From Mycetocola lacteus (GTDB lineage Bacteria > Actinomycetota > Actinomycetes > Actinomycetales > Microbacteriaceae): a stretch of DNA of 64,000 bases. Shown here piece after piece: positions 9,898 through 19,942 of the stretch (its first letter is position 1; every line of letters starts with the position of its first letter). The translations under genes and the position numbers were made by a program. The stretch is from the NCBI RefSeq assembly GCF_003667575.1, contig NZ_RCUY01000016.1, positions 34,944-98,943 of the forward strand, written 5' to 3'. Below the pieces are notes generated by a model that was not told the origin of the DNA, made no database searches, and saw nothing but the letters and a program-made list of their open reading frames with translations.

Positions 9898-9928
9898 GAG
9901 GTGTGCGCCACCACCCCGTGGCGAACCT
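9898..9928. terminator. Imperfect hairpin after recR
   Basis: GAGGT and ACCTC flank an inner CGCCAC/GTGGCG stem between recR and lysC. There is no T-run, so this is only a candidate terminator. Confidence 0.3.
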
Positions 9929-10014
9929 CGTAATATGCCGGGGTCGTTATTCAAGGCGATTTAGACTAAACATCCGGCGGGCCGTATGCCCGCACCATTC
10001 CCCAGGAGTATCAC

Positions 10015-11280
10015 GTGAGCCTAATCGTTCAGAAATACGGCGGATCGTCGGTTGCCGACGCCGAGAGCATTAAGCGCGTCGCCAAGCGAATTATTGCGAC
10101 CCGCAAGGCCGGAAACGATGTGGTTGTGGCCGTCTCGGCCATGGGGGACTCGACCGATGAGCTGATGGACCTCGCCCACGAGGTCTCCCCGATTCCCGAC
10201 CAGCGCGAGCTGGACATGCTGCTCTCCAGCGGCGAGCGGATCTCGGTGGCTCTGCTGGCGATGGCCATCAAGTCGATGGGCTATGACGCCCGTTCTTTCT
10301 CCGGTCCCCAGGCGGGAATGCGCACCGACACCCACCACGGATCGGCCCGCATCGTCGAGGTGGATCCGGTTCGTCTGCGTGCGGCACTGGATGAGGGTGC
10401 GATTGTGATCGTGGCCGGATTCCAGGGCCTCTCCCTAGACACCGCCGACATCACGACCCTCGGTCGCGGCGGCTCGGACACCACCGCGGTGGCCCTGGCC
10501 GCGGCACTGAACGCCGACGTCTGCGAAATCTACACCGACGTGGACGGCGTATTCACCTCGGACCCCCGCGTGGTTCCGCTCGCGCGTAAGATCGACAAGA
10601 TTACCGCCGAAGAAATGCTGGAGCTCGCGGCCAACGGTGCCAAGGTGCTCTACATTCGCGCGGTGGAGTTTGCGCGTCGTCACGGCGTCACCCTGCATGT
10701 TCGTTCATCATTCAGCAACAACGAGGGAACCCTCGTATACAACCCGAAGGAGGGTGACGAGATGGAACAGCCCATCGTCACCGGTGTCGCCACCGACCTG
10801 AGCGAGGCCAAGATTACCGTTGTGGGTGTCCCCGATGTCCCCGGTAAGGCCGCTCAGATTTTCAGCCTGATCGCCAAGACCGAGGCCAACGTGGACATGA
10901 TCGTGCAGAACGTGTCGGCGGCGTCGACCGGTCTGACCGACATTTCCTTCACCCTGCCCAAGTCGGAGGCCCAGCTGGTCCTCACCGCGCTGCGTAACGA
11001 GCAGGAGACCATCGGTTTCGTCTCGGTCCAGCACGATGACCAGATCGGCAAGCTCGCCCTGGTGGGTGCGGGGATGAAGGCTAACACCGGTGTCTCGGCC
11101 AAGCTGTTCCAGTCGCTGTCCGACGCGGGAATCAACATCGAGATGATCTCGACCAGTGAGATCCGCATCTCCGTGGTGACCCGCGCCGACTCGGTCAACG
11201 AGGCCGCTCGCGTGGTGCACTCGGTCTTCGGCCTGGACAACGACATCGAGGCCACCGTCTACGCCGGTACCGGTCGCTAG
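10015..11280 (+). CDS. lysC: Aspartate kinase, alpha subunit
   Basis: This enzyme phosphorylates aspartate, the first step to Lys, Met, Thr and diaminopimelate. The 421-residue protein starts at GTG with a CAGGAG site. It has the KYGGSSVAD kinase signature at residue 7, a GRGGSDTTA phosphate loop, and two C-terminal ACT domains (from about residue 265) that should bind lysine and threonine. The length equals that of the Corynebacterium glutamicum alpha subunit (421, known). A -10-like TAGACT at 9962 gives a leader of about 40 nt. asd follows after a hairpin. An internal in-frame start at 10762 can produce the beta subunit. Confidence 0.97.
   Translation: MSLIVQKYGGSSVADAESIKRVAKRIIATRKAGNDVVVAVSAMGDSTDELMDLAHEVSPIPDQRELDMLLSSGERISVALLAMAIKSMGYDARSFSGPQAGMRTDTHHGSARIVEVDPVRLRAALDEGAIVIVAGFQGLSLDTADITTLGRGGSDTTAVALAAALNADVCEIYTDVDGVFTSDPRVVPLARKIDKITAEEMLELAANGAKVLYIRAVEFARRHGVTLHVRSSFSNNEGTLVYNPKEGDEMEQPIVTGVATDLSEAKITVVGVPDVPGKAAQIFSLIAKTEANVDMIVQNVSAASTGLTDISFTLPKSEAQLVLTALRNEQETIGFVSVQHDDQIGKLALVGAGMKANTGVSAKLFQSLSDAGINIEMISTSEIRISVVTRADSVNEAARVVHSVFGLDNDIEATVYAGTGR
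10762..11280 (+). CDS. lysC: Aspartate kinase beta subunit from in-frame internal start
   Basis: ATG 10762 is codon 250 of lysC and is preceded by AAGGAGG with 8 nt spacing, the best ribosome site in the locus although it lies inside coding sequence. Translation from it gives a 172-residue protein made only of the two ACT domains. Class alpha2beta2 aspartate kinases of Corynebacterium and Bacillus are known to make exactly such a beta subunit, and 172 residues is the C. glutamicum length. Its use here is inferred from the signal. Confidence 0.65.
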   Translation: MEQPIVTGVATDLSEAKITVVGVPDVPGKAAQIFSLIAKTEANVDMIVQNVSAASTGLTDISFTLPKSEAQLVLTALRNEQETIGFVSVQHDDQIGKLALVGAGMKANTGVSAKLFQSLSDAGINIEMISTSEIRISVVTRADSVNEAARVVHSVFGLDNDIEATVYAGTGR

Positions 11281-11301
11281 GTTTCCCACCACGCCTGATG
11301 T

Positions 11302-11334
11302 GGTGCGCCGGTCGATGCTGTCGACCGGCGCACC
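11302..11334 (+). terminator. Hairpin between lysC and asd
   Basis: A perfect 14-bp stem (11302-11315 with 11321-11334) with a 5-nt loop lies after lysC. It lacks a T-run, as is common for actinobacterial terminators. Confidence 0.6.
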
Positions 11335-11447
11335 GCTGTATCTGTCACCATCGGATGCCGCCTCGACGGGATGGCCATCCGCACACCACCGCCGGGTGAG
11401 AATCCGCCCAGCGTAAAATTTCGCAGCGTTATCGCTCGCTAGACTGA

Positions 11448-12527
<1,080 letters not shown>

Positions 12528-12538
12528 CGATTGTCATG

Positions 12539-12576
12539 AACGACCGGCGGCGGGGATTTCCCCGCCGCCGGTCGTT
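12539..12576 (+). terminator. asd terminator
   Basis: A perfect 17-bp GC-rich stem (12539-12555 with 12560-12576) has an ATTT loop. An ATG at 12536 at the hairpin foot is therefore unlikely to start the next gene. Confidence 0.8.
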
Positions 12577-12577
12577 G

Positions 12578-12583
12578 TATTCT
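12578..12583 (+). promoter_or_regulatory. -10 element, leaderless start for histidine kinase
   Basis: TATTCT lies 6 nt before ATG 12590 and decides that start over the upstream in-frame ATG inside the terminator hairpin. Confidence 0.55.
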
Positions 12584-12589
12584 CGGAGA

Positions 12590-14314
12590 ATGCGCGCACC
12601 GAAAATTCCCCAGCCCTTCGCGGCAGATCCGCGCTCGGTCCGGGCCGGTGCACGCCCGGGAACGAGCCCGCTCACGCCATCATCGCTGCCCGAACATAAC
12701 GGCCCGCTGACCGCGAGTAGCCGCGAGCGTGAGGTATTCCTGGCCCAGCTGCTGCTGGCCGTGGTGGTGCTGATCATCGTGACCGCCTCGCTGCTCCTGG
12801 ATCCCGAGGTGCTGCGCTCCCCGGTGATTCTGACCGGGGTGGGCCTAATCTTTTTGGCCACCATGATGGCGGCGATCGGTCGCTGGTCGAGCTGGCCGCG
12901 CTGGCTGATCATGGTCCTGCCAATCGTGGACATTGTGGCGATCGTGCTGATCCGCAATGGTGATGTGGCCCTGGGGGCGGGTCTGCTGCTGGTGTTCCCG
13001 GTGACCTGGCTGGCCGGCTATTTCGGGCGCACGGGCGCGATTGTCGGTCCAGCCTTCGCCTCGCTCCTACTCTGGGTGATCGCGCCCGAGGGACCGATGG
13101 GTCTCCACGATCTGCCCCGCATCCTCCTGCTGCCGATCACCCTGATCTTTATTTCCACCGCGACCTATCAAAACACCCGTCGCAACGCCGCCCAGCGCGC
13201 CCTGCTCACCCGTCAGTCGGCCATGATGACCCGCTCCTATGACGATGCTCGGATTCAGCAGGGCACGCTGGATACGGTTCTGAACGCGGTGCCGTTTGCC
13301 GTGGTCGCCTATGATGCCGAGGGAAACCGCGGACACCGCAATGATGCGTTTCGGGTTCTCAAGCTGCGCTATGGCAGCCACAGTACCGCCCACGCCGAGG
13401 GACGGCTGTTTGGTGCCGACCGGCGCACGGTCCCCGATGCGACCGATCTGCCGCTTGAGCGGCTGCACCGCGGCGAGGAATTCTCGGACCTCATCCTGTG
13501 GCTCACCTCGCCGCTGGCCCCGAGCATCGCCCTGGCGGTATCGGGCCGTCAGCTGCCCGAGGGCGGCTCGGTTCTGGTTCAGCGCGATATCACTTCCGAA
13601 CTCCAGGCGCTGCGCTCCCGGGACGACCTGATCGCCTCGGTCTCGCACGAGCTGCGCACCCCGCTGACCTCGGTGATCGGCTACCTGGACCTGGTGCTCG
13701 ATGATGACGGTCTGGATGAGGGTACCCGCAAGCAGATCGAGATCATCCTCGGCAACTCCGAACGGATGCTGGCGATTGTCTCGGACCTGTTGCAGGCGGC
13801 GCGAGACTCCGATCAGGCGTTTGTGTTGACCCGTGGACACTGTGATCTGCGCGAGATCGTCGGGGAGGCCATCGCCTCGGCCGAGCCCGCGGCGATGGAC
13901 CGTAACGTGAGCCTGAGCATCAGCGCCCCCGACACGGTCCCGCTGAACGCCGACGGCTTCCGCCTGCGCCAGGTGGTGGACAACCTGGTGAGCAACGCCC
14001 TCAAGTACAACCGCGATGGGGGCACGGTCACCGCCCGCATCGACACCGATGAGAGCGGCGTCCGGCTGAGCATTGCCGACACCGGCCTGGGGATGTCCGA
14101 CCAGGACCGCGCCCGGGCGTTCCAACGCTTCTACCGCGCCGACGATATGCGCATCTCCACGATTCACGGGACCGGGCTGGGCCTGGCCATCTGCCGCGAC
14201 ATCATCGACCAGCACGGCGGCTCGATCGAGGTGGCCAGCGAGCTGGGTATCGGCACCATCGTCACCGTCACCCTTCCCCAGCACAGCGAACGGATCCCCG
14301 AAAATGAACTTTGA
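12590..14314 (+). CDS. Membrane sensor histidine kinase
   Basis: The 574-residue protein has a Pro-rich cytoplasmic N-tail, about six membrane helices (residues 48-192), a PAS-like region (about 225-340), a HisKA domain with SHELRTP (phospho-acceptor H353) and a HATPase domain with N box (DNLVSNALKYN), G1 (DTGLGMS) and G2 (GTGLGLA). No response regulator gene is adjacent. Instead it overlaps by 11 bp a membrane protein with a degenerate GGDEF domain, so the two are translationally coupled. The start was chosen from the -10 element 6 nt upstream. Ligand and target are unknown. Confidence 0.93.
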   Translation: MRAPKIPQPFAADPRSVRAGARPGTSPLTPSSLPEHNGPLTASSREREVFLAQLLLAVVVLIIVTASLLLDPEVLRSPVILTGVGLIFLATMMAAIGRWSSWPRWLIMVLPIVDIVAIVLIRNGDVALGAGLLLVFPVTWLAGYFGRTGAIVGPAFASLLLWVIAPEGPMGLHDLPRILLLPITLIFISTATYQNTRRNAAQRALLTRQSAMMTRSYDDARIQQGTLDTVLNAVPFAVVAYDAEGNRGHRNDAFRVLKLRYGSHSTAHAEGRLFGADRRTVPDATDLPLERLHRGEEFSDLILWLTSPLAPSIALAVSGRQLPEGGSVLVQRDITSELQALRSRDDLIASVSHELRTPLTSVIGYLDLVLDDDGLDEGTRKQIEIILGNSERMLAIVSDLLQAARDSDQAFVLTRGHCDLREIVGEAIASAEPAAMDRNVSLSISAPDTVPLNADGFRLRQVVDNLVSNALKYNRDGGTVTARIDTDESGVRLSIADTGLGMSDQDRARAFQRFYRADDMRISTIHGTGLGLAICRDIIDQHGGSIEVASELGIGTIVTVTLPQHSERIPENEL

Positions 14315-15515
14315 TGCGGCGACCCTGCAGCTGGTCAACGGCCTGATGGCCATCATCTGTGCGGTGCCGTTTGTGCTGCACACCGTGTTCCGGGGGCATG
14401 ATCGCGCGGGCCTGTACTGGTCGCTGGGTTTCATGTCCGGGCTGGTGAGCGCCGGCTGCTATGCCGTCTCGGCGACGCTGAACGACGGCTGGGTCATTCT
14501 GGCCGTGGCCAACGGCGCGTTTGCGCTGACCCTGGGTGCGGTGTGGAGTGGGACCCGACTCTTCAACGGGCGGCGGTCGCTGATCCAGATACCAATTCTT
14601 GCTGGACTGGTCTGTGCGGCGCTGGTCCCGGTGTTCTGGGCGGAGTATGGAACGTGGGCGGGTGCCGCCGGCTACATGGTCACCGTGGGCATCTTTGCCG
14701 GGCTGATTGGCTGGGAGGCACTGCGTCCGCCGCTGCGCCGCAACGTGTATGCGCGGGTGTTTGCCACGGCGATGATCCTGGGCGGGCTGTACCAGCTGGA
14801 CCGCGCGCTTGAGCTGACGGCGACCGGCGTCAAAACCATCGAGGCGAGTCCGCTCTACGGAAGTGCCACGGCCACGCTGGTGGTGACCGTGCTGCTGGTG
14901 ATCTCCTCGATCTGTCTGACCGCGATCCGCGCCGAACGCGATACCCAGCACCGGCTGGCACCCACCCCGGGCGGCGGTGCTGTGAACTTCTCGATGGACG
15001 TGCTCTCGGCACCGGCCTTCGCCGCCGGGGCCAAGGATCGGATGGTGCGCTCCCGGCAGCACGGGATCCGGGTGGCGCTGCTCCAGCCGAGAATCGACGG
15101 GCTCTCCGACTTCCAGGTGGCCTATGGTGCCTCGGCTGCACAGGAGGCGATTCTGCGGTTTGTGGGGGTCCTGCGTGGCAGCGTGCCACCCACCGCGATC
15201 ATCGGTCACCTCGGTGAGGGGCACTTCGCCGTCCTGGCGATGATGGACGAGGTGACCTCGGGGCGCGATGTGGCCCGCGGCATCCTTACGACCCTCGCCG
15301 AAACCCCGCTGGCCCCCGAGCGTGGCCTGCGGATGAGCGCGAGTGTGGGTGTGGCCGAACAGTCTGAGCCCGGGGTCGAATGGGACATTCTGTGGGGCGC
15401 GGTGAACGAGCGCCTCGCCGCGGCGCGTGCCGACGCGGGAAACGTGATCGCCGAGGTGCGGGTTGCCCGGGACGGTTCGCGGGTTGATGCGTTGGGGCAT
15501 AAGCTAGCCTCATGA
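14304..15515 (+). CDS. Membrane protein with degenerate GGDEF domain
   Basis: The 403-residue protein has about seven membrane helices (residues 8-208), followed by a cytoplasmic domain (about 250-385). Its spacing and end motif (SASVGVA, then a helix with AAARADAGN) match GGDEF diguanylate cyclases. The active-site loop reads GEGHF (304-308) rather than GG(D/E)EF, so it probably cannot make cyclic-di-GMP. It may bind nucleotide or act as a signalling partner. It overlaps the kinase gene upstream by 11 bp and the mqo start downstream (ATGA), suggesting one transcript. Confidence 0.75.
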   Translation: MNFDAATLQLVNGLMAIICAVPFVLHTVFRGHDRAGLYWSLGFMSGLVSAGCYAVSATLNDGWVILAVANGAFALTLGAVWSGTRLFNGRRSLIQIPILAGLVCAALVPVFWAEYGTWAGAAGYMVTVGIFAGLIGWEALRPPLRRNVYARVFATAMILGGLYQLDRALELTATGVKTIEASPLYGSATATLVVTVLLVISSICLTAIRAERDTQHRLAPTPGGGAVNFSMDVLSAPAFAAGAKDRMVRSRQHGIRVALLQPRIDGLSDFQVAYGASAAQEAILRFVGVLRGSVPPTAIIGHLGEGHFAVLAMMDEVTSGRDVARGILTTLAETPLAPERGLRMSASVGVAEQSEPGVEWDILWGAVNERLAAARADAGNVIAEVRVARDGSRVDALGHKLAS

Positions 15516-16990
15516 CGACTTCACAGCCGGTCGACGTGGCTCTTATCGGCGGCGGTATCATGAGCGCAACGTTGGCTACTCTTATTTCCCGGTTGCAGCC
15601 GGACTGGTCAATCGAAATCTATGAGCGTCTGGGCGATGTCGCCCAGGAGAGCTCCAACCCGTGGAACAACGCGGGCACCGGCCACGCGGCCATGTGTGAG
15701 TTGAACTACATGCCCGAGGCCCCGGATGGCACCGTCAATCCGGCCAAGGCACTGCAGATCAACGAGCAGTTCCAGGTGTCCCGACAGTTCTGGGCACACC
15801 TGGTGCGTGAGGGGGTGCTGCACGACCCGAACACGTTCATCAACACCGCCCCGCACATGACCTTTGTGCACGGCGAGAAGGACGTGGAGTACCTGCGTAA
15901 GCGCTTCGAGGCGCTGCGCAACGAGCCGCTGTTCCAGACCATGGAGTACTCCACCGACACGCGCGTCATCAACCAGTGGGCACCGCTGCTGATGACAAAG
16001 CGTCTGGCCGGCGATACATATGCGGCCACCCGGATGAGTGCCGGAACCGATGTGGACTTCGGTGCGCTGACCCATGAACTGATGGACGCCGCGGTGGCCT
16101 CGGGTGCCAAGCTGCGCCTCAACCACGAGGTGCGCGGGCTGAAGAAGCTGGCCGATGGGACCTGGCGCATCCGCTCGCGTGATCTGGTGGGGCGCACCCC
16201 GCGTGAGATCAACGCCAAGTTTGTGTTTGTGGGTGCCGGTGGATGGGCGCTCAAGCTGCTGCAGAAGTCGGGCATCCCCGAGATCAAGGGCTACGGGGTC
16301 TTCCCGATTTCCGGGGCGTTCCTGCGTACCGACAACCCCGAGATCGTCGCCCAGCACTCGGCCAAGGTGTACAGCCAGGCCGCGGTGGGTGCCCCGCCGA
16401 TGTCGGTGCCGCACCTGGACGCTCGCGTGGTGGACGGCCAGTCCAGCCTGCTGTTTGGGCCCTACGCCGGGTTCAGCCCCAAGTTCCTGAAAAACGGAAA
16501 CCTGGTGGACCTGATCACCCAGCTGCGTCCGGGCAATATCATCCCGATGCTCGCGGTTGCCAAGGACAACCCCTCGCTGATCTCGTACCTGCTTAAGGAG
16601 CTGACGGCCTCGCGGGCCAAGAAGCTCGCCGCGCTGCGCGAGTTTATGCCCACCGCCGAGGCCAAGGACTGGCACCTGATCGTGGCCGGTCAGCGTGCCC
16701 AGGTCATCAAGAAGGATCCGAAAAAGGGTGGCATCCTGCAGTTCGGCACCGAGCTGATCGCCGCTGGAGACGGGTCGATCGCGGGTCTGCTGGGCGCCTC
16801 CCCGGGTGCCTCCACCGCCGTGCCGATCATGATCGACCTGCTCAAGCGATGCTTCCCGAACGAGTACTCGGGCTGGGAACGTGAACTGACCCGGATGATC
16901 CCGACCCTCGGCACCAACCTCAACGACGATCCCGATCGCGCCCGCGCGGTGCTGGCGGAGACCGCCGAGGTTCTGCAGATCGAGCTCTAG
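15512..16990 (+). CDS. mqo: Malate:quinone oxidoreductase
   Basis: This membrane-associated FAD enzyme oxidises malate to oxaloacetate and passes electrons to quinone. The 492-residue protein has an N-terminal FAD site (LIGGGIMSATL), the family-typical SSNPWNNAGTGHAA segment (about 47-60) and a C-terminal GLLGASPGAST flavin motif. Length is normal. The ATG overlaps the stop of the preceding gene as ATGA, placing mqo at the end of the kinase/GGDEF-like transcript. A strong hairpin follows. Confidence 0.97.
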   Translation: MTTSQPVDVALIGGGIMSATLATLISRLQPDWSIEIYERLGDVAQESSNPWNNAGTGHAAMCELNYMPEAPDGTVNPAKALQINEQFQVSRQFWAHLVREGVLHDPNTFINTAPHMTFVHGEKDVEYLRKRFEALRNEPLFQTMEYSTDTRVINQWAPLLMTKRLAGDTYAATRMSAGTDVDFGALTHELMDAAVASGAKLRLNHEVRGLKKLADGTWRIRSRDLVGRTPREINAKFVFVGAGGWALKLLQKSGIPEIKGYGVFPISGAFLRTDNPEIVAQHSAKVYSQAAVGAPPMSVPHLDARVVDGQSSLLFGPYAGFSPKFLKNGNLVDLITQLRPGNIIPMLAVAKDNPSLISYLLKELTASRAKKLAALREFMPTAEAKDWHLIVAGQRAQVIKKDPKKGGILQFGTELIAAGDGSIAGLLGASPGASTAVPIMIDLLKRCFPNEYSGWERELTRMIPTLGTNLNDDPDRARAVLAETAEVLQIEL

Positions 16991-17004
16991 GCGTCCCTGC
17001 TGTG

Positions 17005-17037
17005 AGCGAGCCGGGGCAGCGGATGCCCCGGCTCGCT
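17005..17037 (+). terminator. mqo terminator
   Basis: A perfect 14-bp stem (17005-17018 with 17024-17037) has a 5-nt loop and sits directly before the tdk -10 element. Confidence 0.7.
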
Positions 17038-17043
17038 TAGACT
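17038..17043 (+). promoter_or_regulatory. -10 element, leaderless start for tdk
   Basis: TAGACT lies 6 nt before ATG 17050. The element begins at the foot of the mqo terminator. Confidence 0.6.
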
Positions 17044-17049
17044 GGTCCA

Positions 17050-17670
17050 ATGGCGAAACTGTATTTCCGCTACGGGGCGATGAACTCGGGCAAGAGCACC
17101 GCCCTGCTGCAGGCCGCGTTTAACTATGAGGAGCGCGGACACCGCGTGCTGCTGGCTAAGCCCGGCATCGATACCAAGGCCGATGGCGCTATTAGCAGCC
17201 GCCTGGGGGTGAGCCGTGAGGCTGATTTCCTAATCGGCTCCGGGGCTGACGTACACGAGCTGTTTGCTTTGGCCCGTGGGAGTGAGCCGGTGCATGCCCT
17301 GCTGGTGGATGAGGCACAGTTCCTGGAGACCGCGCAGATCGATGCACTACTGGAGATCGCGCTGCTTGAGGATGTCCCGGTGCTTGCCTACGGCATTCGC
17401 ACCGACTTCCAGACCGTGGCGTTCCCCGGGTCACGACGCCTGCTGGAGATCGCCCACAGCATCGAGGAACTCAAGACCATCTGCCGCTGCGGGCGCAAGG
17501 CCCTCTTCAACGCGCGGATCGAGAATGGTCGCTTCGTCTTTTCCGGAGAACAGGTGGTGATCGACGGCACCGAGGCCGGCTACGAATCCCTCTGCGGAAA
17601 CTGCTATCTCACCGAGTGCGGCGGCAAGATGCCCCACCACGCCGTGCGCGAAACCGAGTCGGCCCGATGA
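17050..17670 (+). CDS. tdk: Thymidine kinase
   Basis: It phosphorylates thymidine in the salvage pathway. The 206-residue protein is of the type II family. The P-loop is GAMNSGKST (9-17), the catalytic glutamate is in VDEAQF (E88), and a structural zinc site is formed by C145, C147, C182 and C185. Length and motif order are standard. It overlaps the next gene by ATGA, so tdk and a UDP-sugar dehydrogenase share a transcript, an unusual pairing. Confidence 0.97.
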   Translation: MAKLYFRYGAMNSGKSTALLQAAFNYEERGHRVLLAKPGIDTKADGAISSRLGVSREADFLIGSGADVHELFALARGSEPVHALLVDEAQFLETAQIDALLEIALLEDVPVLAYGIRTDFQTVAFPGSRRLLEIAHSIEELKTICRCGRKALFNARIENGRFVFSGEQVVIDGTEAGYESLCGNCYLTECGGKMPHHAVRETESAR

Positions 17671-18992
17671 AAATTTCGGTGATCGGTTGCGGGTATCTCG
17701 GTGCCGTACACGCGGCGGCGATGGCGACCCTGGGCCATGAGGTGGTGGGCCTCGATGTGGATCCGGAGAAAATTGCCGCGCTCTCGGCGGGCCGAGCCCC
17801 CTTCTTCGAGCCGGGACTTCCCGAGCTGCTGGCGGAGGCAGGCGCGACGGGCAAGCTGCGCTTCACGATCGATCCCGAGCTGCTACGTGGTGCCCGAGTG
17901 CACTTTCTCGCGGTGGGGACCCCGCAGGCCGCCGATGGCGGTGCTGCGGATCTGAGCTATCTGCACGCGGCCCTGGCGACCCTGCTTCCCCGACTGTCGC
18001 CCGGCGATCTGGTTGTGGGCAAGTCCACGGTACCCGTGGGAACCGCCGAGACCCTGCGTGCCCGCGTGCGTGAGCGCGGGGCCGAACTGGCGTGGAACCC
18101 GGAGTTCTTGCGGGAGGGCTTTGCCGTGCAGGACACCCTGCGGCCCGACCGTCTAGTCTACGGATTCGCCGCCGAGACCCTGGTACGCGAGGGGGACGGT
18201 GTCCGGGCACCGGGCATCGAACTGCTAAACGAGGTGTATGCCGATGCTCTCGCGGCGCACACACCGCTCGTGGTTACCGATTTTGCCACGGCGGAGCTGG
18301 TGAAGGTCGCGGCCAATGCATTCTTGGCCACCAAGATCTCCTTCATCAATGCGATGGCCGAGATCGCCGATGTGACCGGGGCCGACGTGAGTGATTTGGC
18401 CGTGGCCATCGGCCACGATGAGCGCATCGGATCGCGCTTCCTGCGTGCCGGTATCGGGTTCGGAGGCGGCTGTCTGCCCAAGGACATCCGCGCGTTTTCC
18501 GCCCGTGCGGAGGAGCTCGGGGTGGGGGATTCGCTGGGCTTCCTGGCCGAGGTAGACCGGGTGAACCTGCGCCGGCGCGACCTGGTGGTTGACCGGGTGG
18601 CCTCGATCCTGGGAGATCTGGACGGCCGCCGGGTCACGGTTCTGGGGCTCGCATTTAAGCCCGACAGTGATGATGTGCGCGATTCCCCCGCGCTGGATAT
18701 TGCGACGCGGCTCGCCGCTCGTGGCGCTCTGGTGACCGCAACCGATCCGCAGGCGATCCCCACCGCGAGCCGGCTGGCCCCGCGCCTGAACTATGTGGGG
18801 GACACCTCGGCGGCTCTCGCCGGTGCCGAGATTGTGCTGCTGCTCACCGAGTGGTCGGAGTATCGAACCCTCGATCCCGTGGCCGCCGCAACACTCGTAG
18901 ACACGCCGATCGTGATTGATGGACGCAACTGCCTGGATCGCTCGGCCTGGCGCGGCGCGGGCTGGGCCTATCACGGCCTGGGACGCCGCTAG
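17667..18992 (+). CDS. UDP-glucose/GDP-mannose dehydrogenase family protein
   Basis: The 441-residue NAD-dependent enzyme most likely oxidises UDP-glucose to UDP-glucuronate for cell-wall or capsule polysaccharide. It has a Rossmann start (VIGCGYLG, 5-12), the VGTP and KSTVPVGT segments, EFLREG at 146-151, and the catalytic cysteine in GFGGGCLPKD (C269). The C-terminal domain has LGLAFKPDSDDVRDSP. The ATG overlaps the tdk stop. Gene context gives no clue to the polysaccharide, so the exact nucleotide sugar is uncertain. The symbol ugd or udg would fit. Confidence 0.93.
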   Translation: MKISVIGCGYLGAVHAAAMATLGHEVVGLDVDPEKIAALSAGRAPFFEPGLPELLAEAGATGKLRFTIDPELLRGARVHFLAVGTPQAADGGAADLSYLHAALATLLPRLSPGDLVVGKSTVPVGTAETLRARVRERGAELAWNPEFLREGFAVQDTLRPDRLVYGFAAETLVREGDGVRAPGIELLNEVYADALAAHTPLVVTDFATAELVKVAANAFLATKISFINAMAEIADVTGADVSDLAVAIGHDERIGSRFLRAGIGFGGGCLPKDIRAFSARAEELGVGDSLGFLAEVDRVNLRRRDLVVDRVASILGDLDGRRVTVLGLAFKPDSDDVRDSPALDIATRLAARGALVTATDPQAIPTASRLAPRLNYVGDTSAALAGAEIVLLLTEWSEYRTLDPVAAATLVDTPIVIDGRNCLDRSAWRGAGWAYHGLGRR

Positions 18993-19055
18993 GCGGCCCG
19001 GGCGATTCGCCGAGAACCCGGCCGGGTGTGATAGCGTGACACCCGAAAACCACGT

Positions 19056-19129
19056 GACACGGGGTGCCCTCCGGGGCTGAGATTACACCCGTCGAACCTG
19101 ATCTAGCTTGTACTAGCGAAGGGATGTCG
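19056..19129 (+). promoter_or_regulatory. TPP riboswitch
   Basis: The conserved thiamine pyrophosphate aptamer parts appear in order: GGGGTGCC, GGCTGAGA, ACACCCG, GAACCTGATC, then CTAGC...TACTAGC and GAAGGGA. The last element is also the ribosome site for thiM at 19133, so ligand binding would hide it and block translation. A -10-like TAGCGT at 19032 would start the leader. Confidence 0.95.
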
Positions 19130-19132
19130 CGC

Positions 19133-19942
19133 ATGTCGCGCACGCCAGAAAACCTTATTTCTCAGACCCAGACCGCCCTCGAGCGGGTGCGTGAAACCGC
19201 GCCACTCGTGCAGAGCATCACCAATGCGGTGGTCACCAATTTCACCGCGAATGCTCTGCTGGCGCTCGGAGCGGCACCGGCGATGTGTGACATCGTCGGC
19301 GAGGCCGGACCGTTTGCCCGCATCGCCCAGGGGCTGCTGATCAACCTCGGCACCCCGGTGCCCGAACAGCGTGAAGCCGCCCGTGAGGCCGTGAGCGCCG
19401 CGAACGAGGCGGGTACCCCGTGGGTGCTTGATCCGGTCGCGATCGGGGCCCTGCCGATCCGTACGGCTCTCGCGTTGGAGCTGCGCGAGTTGCGCCCCAC
19501 CATCATCCGCGGCAACGCCTCGGAGATCCTGGCGCTGGCCGAGGCCGGTACCGGCGGACGCGGCGTGGACGCGACCGATGGGGTCGAGAGTGCGCGGGAT
19601 GCCGCGGTGTCACTTGCCCGCCGAACCGGCGGGGTCCTCGCGGTCTCCGGACCCACCGACCTGGTCACCGATGGGGAGCGCTTTGTGCGCCTGTCCAACG
19701 GTCATGTGCTGCAAACCCGGATCACCGGCGGGGGATGCGCCCTGGGCGCGGTCCTGGCGGCCTTCGCCTCCGTAGATGAGGACCCGCTGGTGGCGGCCGT
19801 AGCCGCGGTCAGCACCTACAACATTGCCGCCGAGCTCGCGGCCGAGCGTGCGCCGCGGCCGGGCAGCTTCCAGATCGCGTTCCTGGACGCCCTGGATGAG
19901 GTCTCTCCCGCGCACATCGCCGCTCGGATGGTGATCGCATGA
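19133..19942 (+). CDS. thiM: Hydroxyethylthiazole kinase
   Basis: It phosphorylates the thiazole alcohol for thiamine salvage. The 269-residue protein has [19 protein letters not shown] at the substrate site, LDPVAIGAL, and the GGGCALG motif with the catalytic cysteine. Two in-frame ATGs are possible. The second (19133) is 9 nt after GAAGGG, whereas the first (19124) overlaps that site, so I chose the second. It is first in thiM-thiE-thiD/tenA and is controlled by the TPP riboswitch. Confidence 0.96.
   Translation: MSRTPENLISQTQTALERVRETAPLVQSITNAVVTNFTANALLALGAAPAMCDIVGEAGPFARIAQGLLINLGTPVPEQREAAREAVSAANEAGTPWVLDPVAIGALPIRTALALELRELRPTIIRGNASEILALAEAGTGGRGVDATDGVESARDAAVSLARRTGGVLAVSGPTDLVTDGERFVRLSNGHVLQTRITGGGCALGAVLAAFASVDEDPLVAAVAAVSTYNIAAELAAERAPRPGSFQIAFLDALDEVSPAHIAARMVIA

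Noticed and set aside
12536..12589. ATG at 12536 as histidine kinase start
   Set aside because: It lies at the foot of the perfect asd terminator hairpin; the ATG at 12590 has a -10 element at the correct distance.
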